64,000 nt of DNA. It comes from Diphasiastrum complanatum (lineage: Eukaryota > Streptophyta > Lycopodiopsida > Lycopodiales > Lycopodiaceae). A model generated the notes under the pieces. The model did not search any database and was not told where the DNA came from. It was given only the letters and a program-made list of their open reading frames with translations. The translations under genes and the position numbers were made by a program. Location: NCBI GenBank assembly GCA_029204225.1, contig CM055094.1:9967234-10031233 (forward strand). The letters are read 5' to 3'. Shown one piece after another: positions 1 to 11,179 of the stretch (position 1 is the first letter of the stretch; each line of letters opens with the position of its first letter).

Positions 1-375
1 TGCTCCTCAGATTCCATCTCACCTAGAGAGTATAACTGGCAAATCCGCTCCTCTCTGGGAATACCATGGAATCTCCCCGTCTCAATAGCTAGCTGATGAG
101 AAGACACCCCGAGCTGTCCCAGTGTGAATCTGAGGCAATGTGATAGTCTCGACTCCAAGTAGCGTGGCATGACCGGTGTCCCAGATGCATCCAGCTCCAA
201 GAAGTGTGTCCAGTAGAAAGCTGGCTTAACCCCTAGCTGGTTACGCCAAGTCCGCTCTAGATATGCGCGATAGAGGAATCGTTTGATATACTGATGGGTG
301 CCTGAGGGAAGCTCTGTGATGGAGATACCAAATGACTCAAGGTGGGATGCCTGAGAGAACCATGATAATCTGTAC
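1..375 (-). pseudogene. LINE 1 ORF2 C-terminal region (zf-RVT-like finger)
   Basis: The - strand translation gives a Cys/His-rich segment of the type found at the end of many plant LINE ORF2 proteins: RICQLYSLGEMESEE, matching RICQLCSLEEVESEEHF in copy 2. The second Cys of the finger is replaced by Tyr. The reading frame is broken, so this is a relic. Confidence 0.7.
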
Positions 376-383
376 CCCTGACC

Positions 384-976
384 TCCGGAACGCGTCTTGG
401 GATTCCCATTAGGGTTCCTGGAACGCAATTTTTTTTTTTGGATAGTTGCCAATATGGGTATAATGTGAAAGGATATAAAAAAAGCAATTGTTATGCAGAT
501 CTGTTGCTTGGTTTTAGATGGCTGTAGGCTACATTCATCAACAATCTGGATCAGTAGATGGTTTAAGAAAACTGGCTGCATTTTCGTATGGTTTCAAAAA
601 TTTGGACATTAGTAGATGGTTTCAGATGGTTTTAGCTATTCCACAAGAAGTATAAAATTCCCGCCAATCTAAGGAAGGCTCCTTCTAAATCTTTCTATCG
701 TTTTCTAACAGATTACGGAATCAGTAGATTTACAAACCATTGGCATCAAAACACCATATCAAAATTGATTTCTAATATCTATTGGAAAAGCATGTCCACC
801 ATTCAACTACATTAGTTAGTATTAAACTCAAAATAAAAAAAATTGGCCATTACTCCATTTTCCGCAAAAAAAGAAAAAAAGAAAAAAAATTGACATCCAG
901 GTCACGGATCGCTGACGTTCCGGATCGTGAGATCTGAAATGTTTTTTTAGTGGATCGCGATCCGCTGCAACTGAGG
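384..976. mobile_element. hAT-like MITE with imperfect 8-bp target duplication
   Basis: This segment interrupts LINE 1, whose homologous text resumes on the far side. The flanks are CCCTGACC (376-383) and CCTTGACC (977-984), an 8-bp duplication with one mismatch, as expected for hAT superfamily insertions. The left end carries TCCGGAACGCG and GGTTCCTGGAACGC; the right end carries GGATCGCGATCC followed by GCTGCAACTG. No protein is encoded. The two ends do not make a convincing long inverted repeat, so the left boundary could be damaged. Confidence 0.55.
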
Positions 977-1036
977 CCTTGACCATGAAGACGCTGTGAG
1001 GAGGATAGTGCGATCTGTATGTATCGTCTATCTGTC

Positions 1037-1862
1037 TCTGGTATAATACTCATCAATATACAAGTCAAAGAGGACTGGTGAGAGGGAGCAGCCCTGCTTC
1101 ACCCAATAGTGCTCCAAATGTGATCGGATATGCCATTGCTATGTCGGAAACATCCCAGGACACGCTCATAAAGTGCCATCACAGCAAGAACGATGTTAGT
1201 GGAGAAGCCGAGGTCGCGAAGTCTCTGGATGAGCAGTGAGCGAGGAACCGAATCAAAGGCTTTCTTGAAGTCCACAAAACAACAGTACACCCTCTCTCTC
1301 CTGTGCTTAGCTTCCTCAATTAAGGCCGCAATGTGAAGATGTGATTTGTGGTAGAGTAATGGGCTCGAAAACCTGTCTGACCCATAGCATGTAGTCTCCT
1401 AGTCTCCGCCTCTAAGCTCACAACGACTGAAGAATAGTACCATATAACTTCGCTAGGACATGCCTGATCATGATGGTGCGGTAGTTACTCGGAATCATGG
1501 GGTCACCATTCCTATGGATGGGGTGGATGATGCATCGGGATGAAGGGAAACCGGAAACAACTGCGGAATTGAGAAGGGTGGCTATAGTGGGAGCGAGTAA
1601 GTCCGAGGCATGGGAAAGGAGTTCAGATTCAAGGTCTTCAATATCTCTGGCCTTGTTGGACTTCACCTTCTTAGTACCTGCAAGTACCATGTCAGATGTG
1701 AAGAAGGAGAACTTAGATGGTCGTGGAGATATGGAGATGGGTGAGTCGGTAAGGACGGTATACAAGCTAGTAGCATAATTAGTCCAGATGCGGAGGTCCT
1801 CTAGGAGGGGTGGTGGGGAGCGAGTACTGAATTCATGCCAAAAAGTGCCGAAGAAGAACTGA
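1037..1862 (-). pseudogene. LINE 1 reverse transcriptase fragment
   Basis: RT motif A is visible as YCCFVDFKKAFDSVP, followed by LLIQRLRDLGFS and a degenerate motif B region near IWSTIG. The coding text stops near the YIDE motif at about 1040 and jumps to C-terminal sequence, so the catalytic YADD segment is deleted. Upstream (about 1440-1862) lies the usual LINE segment with SNYRTIMIRHVLAKLYG. Frameshifts are present. Confidence 0.75.
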
Positions 1863-2426
1863 AAGTCTAGTAACAAGTAGATACATCCAATTTCATGAGA
1901 ATGCTCTAGAGAATGCAATTTCAAGAGGAGAAGCTGTGTATGGTGACTATGGTCACTTTCCTCAATCAATTATTATACTGTCATGGATAGGTTATTAGGT
2001 TGCGAGAATCTGTTCATGCCCATTGCTAGCACATAATACAAAACTTATGGCACGGTTTTTGGGGTTTACAGATGTCATAGACAGTCTAGTAACAAGTAGA
2101 TACATCCAATTTCATGAGAATGCTCTAGAGAAATTAGAATGCAATTTCAAGAGGAGAAGCTGTGTATGGTGATTATGGTCACTTTCCTCGGTCAATTATT
2201 GAGAGTATTGATACTGTCATGGATAGGTTATTAGGTTGCGAGAATCTGTTCATGCCCATTGCCAGTACATACTACAAAGCTTATGGCGCGGTTTTAGGAA
2301 AAAAAAAATTGGTTTTTTTTTTTTCGGTCGTTTCGAACACTGAAACGGCGTTTCGAAACGGGGTCGTTTCGTACGTCCTGTTTCGAACGCGTTTCAGCAT
2401 TCAAAACGCGTTTCGAGGAAACACTG
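1863..2426 (+). mobile_element. Truncated hAT-like MITE, same family as 3957-4626
   Basis: The sequence from GTCTAGTAACAAG onward matches the reverse complement of the MITE at 3957-4626, including two tandem internal copies of about 220 bp. The right end has GTTTCGAAAC-type palindromes and closes with GGAAACACTG, the inverse of the CAGTGTTTCC start of the sister copy. The first 190 bp or so of the family are missing. The left junction lies in a GAAAG stretch shared with the LINE, which suggests a deletion by microhomology. Confidence 0.65.
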
Positions 2427-2479
2427 CACAAAACACGTTTCTGGTGCCTTTTGGTCTCGTGATTTCTCTTCCGAGATGG

Positions 2480-3663
2480 TGGCTACCTGAGTAGTGTATA
2501 CCTGAGTAGCATAATCGGTCCAGATACGAAGTTTGTCCAGGAGAGGGGGTGGGGCACGTGGGATAAACTCACGCCAAAAGGCACCAGAAGAAGAGCTGAA
2601 AAGGAGGTTCACAAGGCGTTTTCCTTCGGAGTTATCGTAGGCACGTTTTTTGCGTGGGGTTATAAGATTGTCGTGAAGAATGAAGGAGATGGGAGGCATG
2701 GAAACGAGTATGCGTGACAATGTGATGAAGGGAGCAACATTCCGCGTCATACCATACTGGATGGAAAGGTCGAGGTGAGCGAATGAGATGGTTCGCTGTT
2801 GTGAGGTTTAGATGGAAAGGCTAGAGATGCAGCCATATGGAGAGAAGTGGTGAGGAAGGCGGCTTGAGATTCCAGTGTTTTGTTGTGTGGGAAAGAGTAA
2901 AGTAAGGAAGCAAGGGATTCTTGGTATAGTGGTATGTAGAAGGGATGGAAAGTATTTGGGTGCATGGGGTAGTGTGGATTGTGATGGAGATTGCGGTGGT
3001 GGAAAGTGGCCATTAGCAAAGGAAAGGAACGAGTGATCAGGGAGAGTGGTGGGAGAGATATGGAAACTGGGAATGAGGGGAATGGAGGATGGTGACCCCA
3101 TGAGGTAATCAACAACACTATGCCCGCCACTGAGAGGGTGACAAGTATAGTTGCCAGAGTTAGGCTAGTGAGGTAGGCCATTATAAATGGCTAACTCATG
3201 TGCCTCACCAAACTATAACAGATACTCACCATATGTTGTAGTAGGTCCTGGTCTGTCCTCAGAAATCTTGGTTTTCCTCATACTATCACTGTCAAGGGTG
3301 TGAACTCGGAGCTGGTATGTCCCCGCTCTGCAAATCTGATGATGTCCAGTGAGAGGTCCAGGTAAGGTGATCCGACACCCTCGACAAAAGAAGAGGACTC
3401 CGGAGGAAAATAGTAGGCATCAATGAAAATGTCCCTGTCCAAACCAATATTCCGTCGTGTAATATGAATCCAGATATATTGTGCATGCTCATCGTGTCTG
3501 ATAAAACCTGATGAAGGGACTCTTTGTAGAGACAAGCCACCCCTCCAAAACCACATATTGAATCCCATCTGTATCCTGGGAAGGTGGGTAATCCGCGTTC
3601 CCGACTCTCATGAGTGTCCATGAAAAACAATAGGTCTCGTCCAGTAATAAAGTCAATCAGATC
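2480..3663 (-). pseudogene. LINE 1 AP-endonuclease domain and linker, ORF2 N-terminal part
   Basis: APE-type endonuclease motifs are visible: DTHESRERG (catalytic Glu region), then RDIFIDAYYFPPESSSF. The GDFNART block seen in the other copies is deleted, so the domain cannot be active. Linker sequence follows toward lower coordinates. Frames are shifted several times. Confidence 0.7.
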
Positions 3664-3666
3664 CTG

Positions 3667-5101
3667 CTATAGAGGATGAATGGATGCCATCACAGTTCCA
3701 TACCCCAATCTAAAGACGATATGGATGGGGCCCCGGGATGCTTCCAAACCCGGGGGCCCCAATTCCCTAGTTTTGGGAGCTTCTAGGGGTGCCAGCAACA
3801 AATCGTACATGATCATCACGATAAATGACACATCTACCAGTCTCTCGGGCCTCCTGGAAGGTTTTACACCTCTCCTCAACCTGAATGTAACTTGTAAGTG
3901 AGATCATCATCCATATATATGGTAGTGCCGCGTACATCGTAAAGCCTTTCTACGACCAGTGTTTCCTTGAAACGCGTTTCAAATCCTGAAACGCGTTCGA
4001 AACGGGATGTACGAAACGACCGAAAAAAAAAACCAATTTTTTTTTTTCTGAAACCGCGCCATAAGCTTTGTAGTATGTACTGGCAATGGGCATGAACAGA
4101 TTCTCGCAACCTAATAACCTATCCATGACAGTATCAATACTCTCAATAATTGACCGAGGAAAGTGACCATAATCACCATACACAGCTTCTCTTCTTGAAA
4201 TTGCATTCTAATTTCTCTAGAGCATTCTCATGAAATTGGATGTATCTACTTGTTACTAGACTGTCTATGACATCTGTAAACCCCAAAAACCGTGCCATAA
4301 GCTTTGTGGTATGTGCTGGCAATGGGCATGAACACATTCTCGCAACCTAATAACCTATCCATGACAGTATAATAATTGATTGAGGAAAGTGACCATAGTC
4401 ACCATACACAGCTTCTCCTCTTGAAATTGCATTCTCTAGAGCATTCTCATGAAATTGGATGTATCTACTTGTTACTAGACTTTCTATGACATCTGTAAAC
4501 CCCAAAAACCCTCAAAAACACATTTTAAAAAAAAAACAAACAAAATCTCCCGTTTCAAACCTGAACCAGATGTTTCATACGCGTTTGCGTATGAAACGAC
4601 GTACAAAACGCGCCCATGAAACATTGTCTACGACTGGTTAAGAATGTGAAGCAAATGATCAATGTAGCTGCATCTCTGGTAGTCCTCCAAGCTGTGTCTA
4701 GCCCCTCTGTTACAAGTCCTACTGTAGTCTCGAGAAACTTCTTAGCTTCCGCAATGGCATCCTGTGTGTTTGGTATCCCACGGACCTTGATGTTGTTCCC
4801 TTGATCATACTTCCGACATGGTGGCTGAGATGACTGAGGAAATAGGAGCGCTAGGCTTGGTGCCTTTCTTCAATAGTGCTGCCCAAGAAAGGGCTCCTTT
4901 TTTATGCTGTTCAATCTTGTGTTCTATTTCGCGTATCATGGTGGTAGTCGATTCCGAGGCTGCAACTTGTCTAGTGCCGATCACTTGCTCCAATGAGGCA
5001 ACTTTGGACTGCAACGACATGGCAGGGGGGTCCGGCATCGATGATGACGTGGTTGGTGAGGTGGTGCCTTGCCTATTAGGGCTGCGACGGCGAGGAGGCA
5101 T
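3667..5101 (-). pseudogene. LINE 1 ORF1, interrupted by a MITE
   Basis: The protein starts near 5101 with MPPRRRSPNRQGTTSP, a basic Ser/Pro-rich N-terminus. A coiled-coil stretch (SLQSKVASLEQVIGTRQ) and SATMSEV follow. The RNA-binding and C-terminal part is on the far side of the inserted MITE, down to about 3667. The equivalent intact region of other copies reads ISEEKSRDQKAHNIRVRGIP. The role inferred from family architecture is an RNA-binding chaperone of the retrotransposition particle. The insertion and frameshifts inactivate this copy. Confidence 0.65.
3957..4626 (-). mobile_element. hAT-like MITE with perfect 8-bp TSD inside LINE 1
   Basis: A perfect target duplication TCTACGAC flanks the element at 3949-3956 and 4627-4634, and LINE ORF1 continues on both sides. 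The ends are CAGTGTTTCC and GAAACATTG, an inverted pair of hAT type. Left subterminal DNA repeats GAAACGCGTTTC-like palindromes; right subterminal DNA has TTTCATACGCG..GCGTATGAAAC. The middle holds two tandem, slightly diverged copies of about 225 bp. On the - strand each includes a short open stretch (GDYGHFPRSIIESIDTVMDR) that I do not recognise. It may be a captured host exon. Confidence 0.85.
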
Positions 5102-5110
5102 GGCATATTA

Positions 5111-5145
5111 AGAAGAGAGAGAGAAGAAGAAGAAGAAGATGAAGC
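5111..5145 (-). repeat. (GA/GAA)n tract at LINE 1/LINE 2 junction
   Basis: A GAGA and GAAGAA run separates the 5' end of LINE 1 from the 3' stem-loop of LINE 2. On the LINE sense strand it is a (TC)/(TTC) tail directly after the GAAGC end of copy 2. Confidence 0.8.
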
Positions 5146-5569
5146 TTCATTAATGGCTTTTCCATGCCATAAGGTATATAAGACTGATCAGTACATCAAA
5201 AGGATGGAAACTAGACAAATCGATGCTTTCAACTAACAAAATTGAAAAAAAGATCCACTTCAGGAACTCTCCCAATGAAATATTGATCTTACTAGACAAA
5301 ATATTCATGAGCAGTTCTATTTGCAGTGCTTACGGTTCAGTCATCTTGAAGGGTTCTTCATGGTGATGTAACTGATCATTCATATCCGTACGTAAATTTC
5401 TTGGAGGCTGCAATGGTGAAGAATGAACTTCAGCTGTTGCTTTAGCAGCTTCAAGCTCCTCTTCTTCTTGCAAATGTTTAATCCACTGCCTCATATCGTG
5501 ATATCTTTTTTTTTCTGCATGAAGATTCGGATAGACTCCGAATGCTGTTGGTATATCGTTCAATGGTAA

Positions 5570-5944
5570 AAATCAGTTTGCTGGACCGAAATTAGATCAC
5601 TGGACAGAAATCAGTTTGCCGAATAAAAGTCAGATCGCGAAGAAGTTTGTTGGCTATTTACAATCAGAACACTGATTGGGAATCAAATCACTGACCTGTT
5701 TGCTGACTCTTGACCTAATCACCGAGTTGAAAGACTTGAGATTGTTTGCTGACCTGAAACAATTCATTGAAATTGTAGAACTGTTCACTTGCATATTGAT
5801 TGCTGAAAAGTTAGGCTATAAAAAGCAGGTTGCTAAGAATTTTTACGGATCAAAACAATGGCAAGATTGAACGATGTTGTATTACCAGAGTCCAGCAAGC
5901 TAGATGGAACAAACTACAGTATACTAACAAAAGTAGCAATCTAG
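5570..5944 (+). mobile_element. Ty1/copia-like relic (leader and gag start)
   Basis: Near 5858 the + strand reads MARLNDVVLPESSKLDGTNY and then SILTK before a stop. LDGTNY is typical of the N-terminus of copia-type gag proteins. Upstream lie direct repeats of GACCGAAATTAGATCACTGG type and possible LTR/leader sequence. No protease, integrase or RT follows. I call this a fragment inside the 3' part of LINE 2; its borders are not resolved. Short open stretches between 5330 and 5563 on the - strand are not recognised. Confidence 0.45.
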
Positions 5945-6293
5945 AGCTAAAGCTATAAATTGAAATAGATGTGATGCTATAAGAAACATGTGGGAGCATG
6001 TATATTGCTAACAGTCATGAGTGAGGTATGACGCTATCATCTAGTCCTGTCCTGCTGGTGCTGATGCTATAGAAGGATGTAATACGGCCTGCGGCATGAA
6101 GGGCCACTGGTGGTCTCTGACGTCGTCTGAGAGGATGAAGAGGTCTCCTCGTGATAGGTCGAGTAGCTCGTGCTGCAACATGGGTATGTGTGGGACGCTG
6201 TCTCTGGTCTCTGTGGGCAAGTAGGTCATCATCATCATCATCATCGTCACCGTCATCAAAACGTCCGCTCCTCCTGGAGAAGAAAGAAGTGAT

Positions 6294-7023
6294 CTAAGGC
6301 TGAGAAACCTGACTCGGCTGGGCTGTCTGATACAAATCCTGTCGTAGTATAAACATCTCTCGTATCATGAGTGCCGTGCATCGGGAATCCTCATAAGCTA
6401 TGAGCGATCGTAAGGTGACAGGTGTGTCTCGAAACAAACAGTGGTATCTCCCTCTGATCTCGTAATATACCGGGCACCTAAAGATAAAGTGCTCCTCTGA
6501 CTCCACCTCCTCTAAAGAGCATAACTGGCAAATCCGCTCCTCTCTCGGGGTACCCTGGAATCTACCAGTCTCAATAGCCAACTGATGTGAGGATACTGAG
6601 GCAATGTGATAGTCTCGAGTCCAAATAATGCGGTAAGACTGGGAACCCTGCTATATCAAGCTCAATAAAATGAGTCCAATAGTAGCCGGGTTTAACCCCA
6701 AGCTGTCGCCCCCAAGTACGGTCGAGATATGCCCGATATAAGATGCGCCTGATATACTGATGAGTACCTGAGGGGAGCTTTGTAGTGGAGATACCAAATG
6801 ACTCAAGGAGGAAATGGGATGATTGAGAGAACCACGATAGTCGATAACCCTGGTCATGAAGAAAGTGTGAGGAGACAAGTGCTGTCTGTGTATATCTCAT
6901 ATCCTCATCGGGCAGAGCCTGGATTCTCTGCATGTATGTGATAAGCTGGAACGCAGCATATATCTGAATGGGTGGAGCCGAGGGCTTCGCCCGAATCATA
7001 CGAGCTAACATGGTGGTCTGCAA
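6294..7023 (-). pseudogene. LINE 2 ORF2 C-terminal domain with zf-RVT-like finger
   Basis: Two overlapping frames cover this region. The finger is complete in spacing: C-x2-C in RICQLCSLEEVESEEHF, then HFIFRCPVYYEIRGRYH. Such fingers end the ORF2 protein of many LINEs and probably contact the template RNA or target DNA. The upstream part (7023-6571) includes TMLARMIRAKPSAPPIQIYA and QYIRRILYRAYLDRTWGRQ. A frameshift near 6575 separates the two parts. The usual stop at about 6294 is followed by the 3' UTR. Confidence 0.75.
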
Positions 7024-7038
7024 TCGTGAAATGCTGGC

Positions 7039-8340
7039 TCAATGTGATGAAGGGAGGCTGGTGCACCATGTCTCTGTTGCATATAAGGCTATGGGGGTGA
7101 CAATAGTATCAAAGAGTCTACACTTACTGCGAACATCTCGGATGAGCTTCCTGAAACAGAACCGCTCAAGCTGAACAAGAGAGGAATGCTCCTTCCCAAG
7201 TCGGGTGGTGGCAGCCTGCCGCATGCTGAAGGTAGGACCAGAAAAGAGATCCCCAAATAGGTATAAGAGGAAACTACCTCTAAGGCGTGTCCATCTAGGA
7301 TGAGCTCCTGGCGTTGCATGAAGGCTCGAGAAGTGTTGAAGACCATAACCTTGGTCTTCGTGTTCACCCCCAATCCCCATCTGGTACAAAATCCTTGTAA
7401 ACAATCCAGCTGCCTCTGCAAACCCTCTGGTCGGGGATACTAGTACTACATCATCCGCATAAAGGAGAATAGCAATCATAAAGGAGAATAACAACCACCC
7501 CCGCCACACTGTGAGATGACTCGCTCTAACTCATCAATATACAATCCAAAGAGAACCGGTGAAAGAGAGCACCTCTGTTTCACCCCAATGGTGCTCCAAA
7601 TGTGATCAGATAGGCCACTGCTATGTCGGAAACATAACAAGACCTTCTCATAAAGAGCCATCACTGCTAAAACAATATATGTGGAGAAACCAAGGTCACG
7701 AAGTCTCTGAATGAGCAGGGAGCGTGGTACTGAATTGAAGGCTTTCTTGAAATCTACAAAACAGCAGTAAATCCTCTCTTTCCTGTACTTAGCTTCTTCA
7801 ATCAAGGCTCGAAGTGTAAAAATATGGTCAATGGTAGAATAATGAGATCGGAAACCTGCCTACCCCAATGTATGTAATCTCCGAGCTTCCGCCTCTGAAC
7901 TCACTACAGACTGGAGTATGGTACCGTAGAGCTTCCTGAGAACATGTCCAATCATGATGGTGCGGTAATTACCAGGAATCATGGGATCACCATTTTTATA
8001 AATAGGGTGGATGATGTTGGTGCACTAGGATGAGGGGAAACCAAAGACAACGGCGGAATTGAGGAGAGTGGCTAGTGTGGGAGCAAGGAGGTTGGAAGCA
8101 TGGGTTAGGAGTTCAGATTCTAGGTCTTCGATATCTCTTGCTTTATGGGACTTCATTCTCTTGATGGCCGTAAGTACCATGTCAGATGTGAAGAAGGTGA
8201 ACTCAGAGGGGCATGGGGAGATAGAGATGGGTGCGTCAGTGGGTCTGGTATATAATCTGGTAGCGTATTCGGTCCATATGCGAAGGCCATCCAGGAGGGG
8301 TGGTGGAGCACGAGGGATAAATTCACGCCAAAAGGCGCGG
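7039..8340 (-). pseudogene. LINE 2 reverse transcriptase, frameshifted, YADD intact
   Basis: RT motifs appear in order on the - strand: YRTIMIG-type text near 7960, motif A CCFVDFKKAFNSVP, motif B GVKQRCSLSPVLFGLYIDEL, motif C LLYADDVVLVSPT, then KVMVFNTSRAFMQRQELILD. The enzyme would copy LINE RNA at nicked target DNA. The A/B half and the YADD half lie in different frames near 7500, and B has Arg where the other copies have Gly (GVKQGC). The copy is therefore probably inactive even though its catalytic aspartates remain. Confidence 0.8.
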
Positions 8341-9713
8341 AGGAACTGAAGAGAAGATCAACAAGACGCGTTCATTCGGAGTCATCATAGATACACTTTT
8401 TTCGGCGGAGGGTGCGACGGTAAGAGCGCCTGGCGGAGTGGAGGAGATGAGGATCGTGAGTGCGGGCATGGGTGACAAGCTGATGAAGAGAGCGACATTC
8501 AGCATCATACCACGGGGGGTGTGGGGGTCGTATCGATGAGGAGCGGATGCCTCTGCTTTAATGGGGTTTAGATGGAAAAGCAAGGGAAGGAGCGGTACGA
8601 AGAGAGTGCTAAGAAAGGCAGCTTGAGTCTCGACTGTACTATCGCGAGGGAAGGAATGGAGCAAGGAGGTTAGGAACTCCTGGTAGATTGGTGTATAGAG
8701 GGAACTGAATGTATACCTGCGTGCCCGTGTACGCAGGGGGTGTGAGGATGGCTGGGGAGGTGGGAGGCGGCCGATAGTGAAGGAGAGAAAGGAATGATCA
8801 GAGAGAGTGGTGGGAGATACATGAAAATCAGAGATGAGAGGTATGGAAGATGGTGATCCCATGAGATAACCCACAACACTATGTCCACCACTGTGAGGGT
8901 GACAAGTATAACTGCCGGATTTTGGCCAACAAGTTAGGCCATTGTAAATGGCTAACTCATGGGCCTCTGCAAACTGCAATAAATGCTCACCGTAAGGGGT
9001 AGTAGGTCCCAAGCTGTCCTCTGAAATTCTGGTGACTCCCATGTCATCGCTGTCAAGGGCATGAATGCGGAGCTGGTCGGTGATGTTATAAAACTCTGAC
9101 TGCCGTGAAGAGGTTCGGGCATTAAAATATCCAGTGAGGAGAATATGCCCCTGCTCTGCGAATCTGATAATATCAGGCGATAAATCAAGGTAGGGTGAAC
9201 CTGTGCCCTCAGCAAAGGACGAAGACTCTGGAGGAAAATAACAGGCCGCCACAAAGAGGTCCCTGTCCAAACCAATATCCTGCCCAGCAATATGAATCCA
9301 TATATACCGTGCATGCTCGTCGTGTCTGATGAACTCAATGCTTGGATGAAGAGACTCTTTGTATAAATATGCAACACCTCCGGATCCACGACCACTAGCT
9401 GTTCTAGTCTCAAGTCTGTACACGGAATCCCATCTGTATCTTGGAAAAATAGGTAATCCTCTCTCCTGACTCTCATGAGTCTCCATAAAGAGCAGTAAAT
9501 CCCTGTCAGTGATGAAATCGATCAAGTCGCCAGCAATGGAAGATGAGTGTAAACCATCACAGTTCCATACTCCAATCCGGAGATGGTGTGGATGGGGCCC
9601 CGGGGCACTCCCGAACCCGGGGACCCCAAATCCCTAGCACTGGGAGCTGTTAGGTGCGCTGTCAAGAAAACACACTCGTCCATCTCGGTAAATGACTCGT
9701 CTACCAGACTCAC
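8341..9713 (-). pseudogene. LINE 2 AP-endonuclease (ORF2 N-terminal domain)
   Basis: A long open frame (to about 400 residues) carries METHESQERG, RDLFVAACYFPPESSSFAEG, GYFNARTSSRQSEF, SGGHSVVGYLMGSPS and SDHSFLSF, in the order of the exonuclease-endonuclease-phosphatase fold. The other copies read GDFNART and VVDYLMGS here, so two conserved Asp residues are lost (D to Y, D to G). ORF2 probably begins at about 9713 with MSLVDESF, just after or overlapping the end of ORF1. A frameshift lies near 9520. Confidence 0.8.
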
Positions 9714-9720
9714 GGGCTGC

Positions 9721-10851
9721 CTAAAAGGCCTTACGCCTCTCCTCTACCTGGATATATGTGAGGTTGTCGTCCATATAGATAGTGGTACCACGTAGCTTAG
9801 CTCTGCACCGCAAAGCATCTCGGCGGCTCTCGAGGGAGGTGAAACGAATAATGAGTGTGGCTGCATCTCTAGTGGTCCTCCATGCGGTGTCTAACCCCTC
9901 TGTCCTGTGCCCGAGAGTGATGTCGAGAAAGCGTTTAGCTTCAGCCAATGCATCATGTGTATCTAGAACTCCACGAACTCTAATATTGTGGGCTTTTTGG
10001 TCTTGAGATTTCTCTTTCGAGACGGTGGCTGAGATAACTGAGATGGGAGCGCTGGGTTTGGTGCCCTTTTTCACAACTGATGCCCAGGAAAGGGCCTTTT
10101 CGTGTTGCTTCTCAATCTTGGTTTCTAGCTCCCGTAGCATGTTGGTGGTGGATTCCGAAGCTGCGGCCTGTTTGATTCCGATGGATTGTTTGAGTGAGGC
10201 AACCTTGGACTGCAATAGCTTCTTCTCGTTGATCAAAGAAGTAACCGTTCCTTTCAGCTGTGAAATTTCATACCGCAAAAACTGGAAATCTGCCTTGAAT
10301 TGATCAATCTGCCAAGATGAAAAAGTTCAATTGATTTAGAAGGCGTATACGGAATATTGGATGTAGACTGTGGTGCCGTGAAGGAGGAAGAGTGAGCAAT
10401 GATCGGTGTGGGAAGAATAGGGTCAGAAGACAGAAGAGGAGCGGAATCAGGGGAGCAGCGATCAGAGAGGGGGGTGGGAGTTGTAGCAGGAGAGGGAGAT
10501 GGGTCATCAAGGGGGTGAGGTGAAGTGGCAGCGAGGGGGGGGGGGGGCTGGAATGACAATGAGGTGAGGTGAGAGAGCAGCGAGGGGGTGAGGTGAGGGA
10601 TCAGCGAGGGGGTGAGGTGAGGGGGCAGCGAGAGGGGGGGTTGGGGTCAGCGAGGAGTATGTGTCAATTGTGAAGCATTCTAGTTCTTTAATAAGTGACA
10701 AGGAGGGGTCAGCGAGGAGGATGGGTGAGGGGGTGGCAGCTAGGAGATCGGAGAGGTCAGCGAGGGGGGAAGGCGAAGGAGAAGGAGCAGCGAGGGGGTT
10801 AGGGGAAGGGGCAACGAGGGAAGGGGCAGCGAGGGGGGGAAGAAGGAGCAC
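9721..10851 (-). pseudogene. LINE 2 ORF1 protein (coiled coil, RRM-like, C-terminal domain)
   Basis: From 10278 down, a 185-residue frame shows a coiled coil (KKLLQSKVASLKQSIGIKQ), then ISATVSKEKSQDQKAHNIRV leading into an RRM-like fold (VRGVLDTHDA...TLIIRFTSLESR) and a C-terminal segment (IYMDDNLTYIQVEERRKAF). The order coiled coil-RRM-CTD is like ORF1p of animal L1; plant L1 ORF1 usually ends in a CCHC knuckle, which is not seen here. Upstream, a low-complexity Pro/Ser/Leu frame (10851-10507) built from G-rich minisatellite DNA may be the N-terminus or only 5' UTR. Confidence 0.65.
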
Positions 10852-10960
10852 CGAGGGGGTTAGGGGAAGGGGGAGCGAGGGGGAAGGAGGAGCAGCGAGG
10901 GGGTTAGGAGAAGGGGCAGCGAGGGGAGGTGAGTGAGGAGGTGGCTGGGGACCGTGCTGA
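10544..10960 (-). repeat. G-rich minisatellite in LINE 2 5' region
   Basis: On the + strand the motif GCAGCGAGGGGGTGAGG and variants (GCAGCGAGGGGGTTAGG) recurs many times, with a run of G near 10545. It gives strong strand asymmetry and artificial Pro/Ser-rich open frames on the other strand. The same type of repeat stands at 22,200-22,480 in LINE 6, so it belongs to the family. Confidence 0.8.
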
Positions 10961-10991
10961 TCTACGAGCAGGGGCGTGAGGAGGAGGGGCC

Positions 10992-11179
10992 ATGGTGGAG
11001 GGCGGACCAGGGCAGGGTCTAGGACAGGGCAGCCATCGCTGGAGACAGGGCAGCCATCGCTGGAGGAGCTGCCATCGCTGGTGGAGGGGCCATGGTGGAG
11101 GGCGGACGAGGGCAGGGTCTAGGACAGGGCAAGCCATCGCTGGAGACAGGGCAGCCATCGCTGGAGGAGCTGCCATCGC

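Larger units (their letters stand above)
1..5145 (-). mobile_element. LINE copy 1 (non-LTR retrotransposon), rearranged, 3' end outside window
   Basis: On the - strand the order is ORF1 (5101 to 3667), AP-endonuclease (about 3663 to 2750), reverse transcriptase (1862 to 1037) and C-terminal finger region (375 to 1), the layout of a two-ORF LINE with an APE-type endonuclease. The copy is dead. It carries three hAT-like insertions or fragments (384-976, 1863-2426, 3957-4626), stop codons, a deletion in the endonuclease, and an RT that ends before its YADD motif. A short ORF1-derived piece (about 2440-2478) sits out of place between the hAT fragment and the endonuclease part, so the element was also rearranged. 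The family was assigned by comparison with the other copies in this window. Confidence 0.85.

Noticed and set aside
4811-5111. + strand ORF of 97 codons at 4818-5111
   Set aside because: It is antisense to the ORF1 coiled coil of LINE 1, which has the recognisable protein.
5330-5563. Small - strand ORF with a Glu-rich helix
   Set aside because: No homology recognised and no conserved neighbour; it lies in transposon debris and is not supported as a gene.
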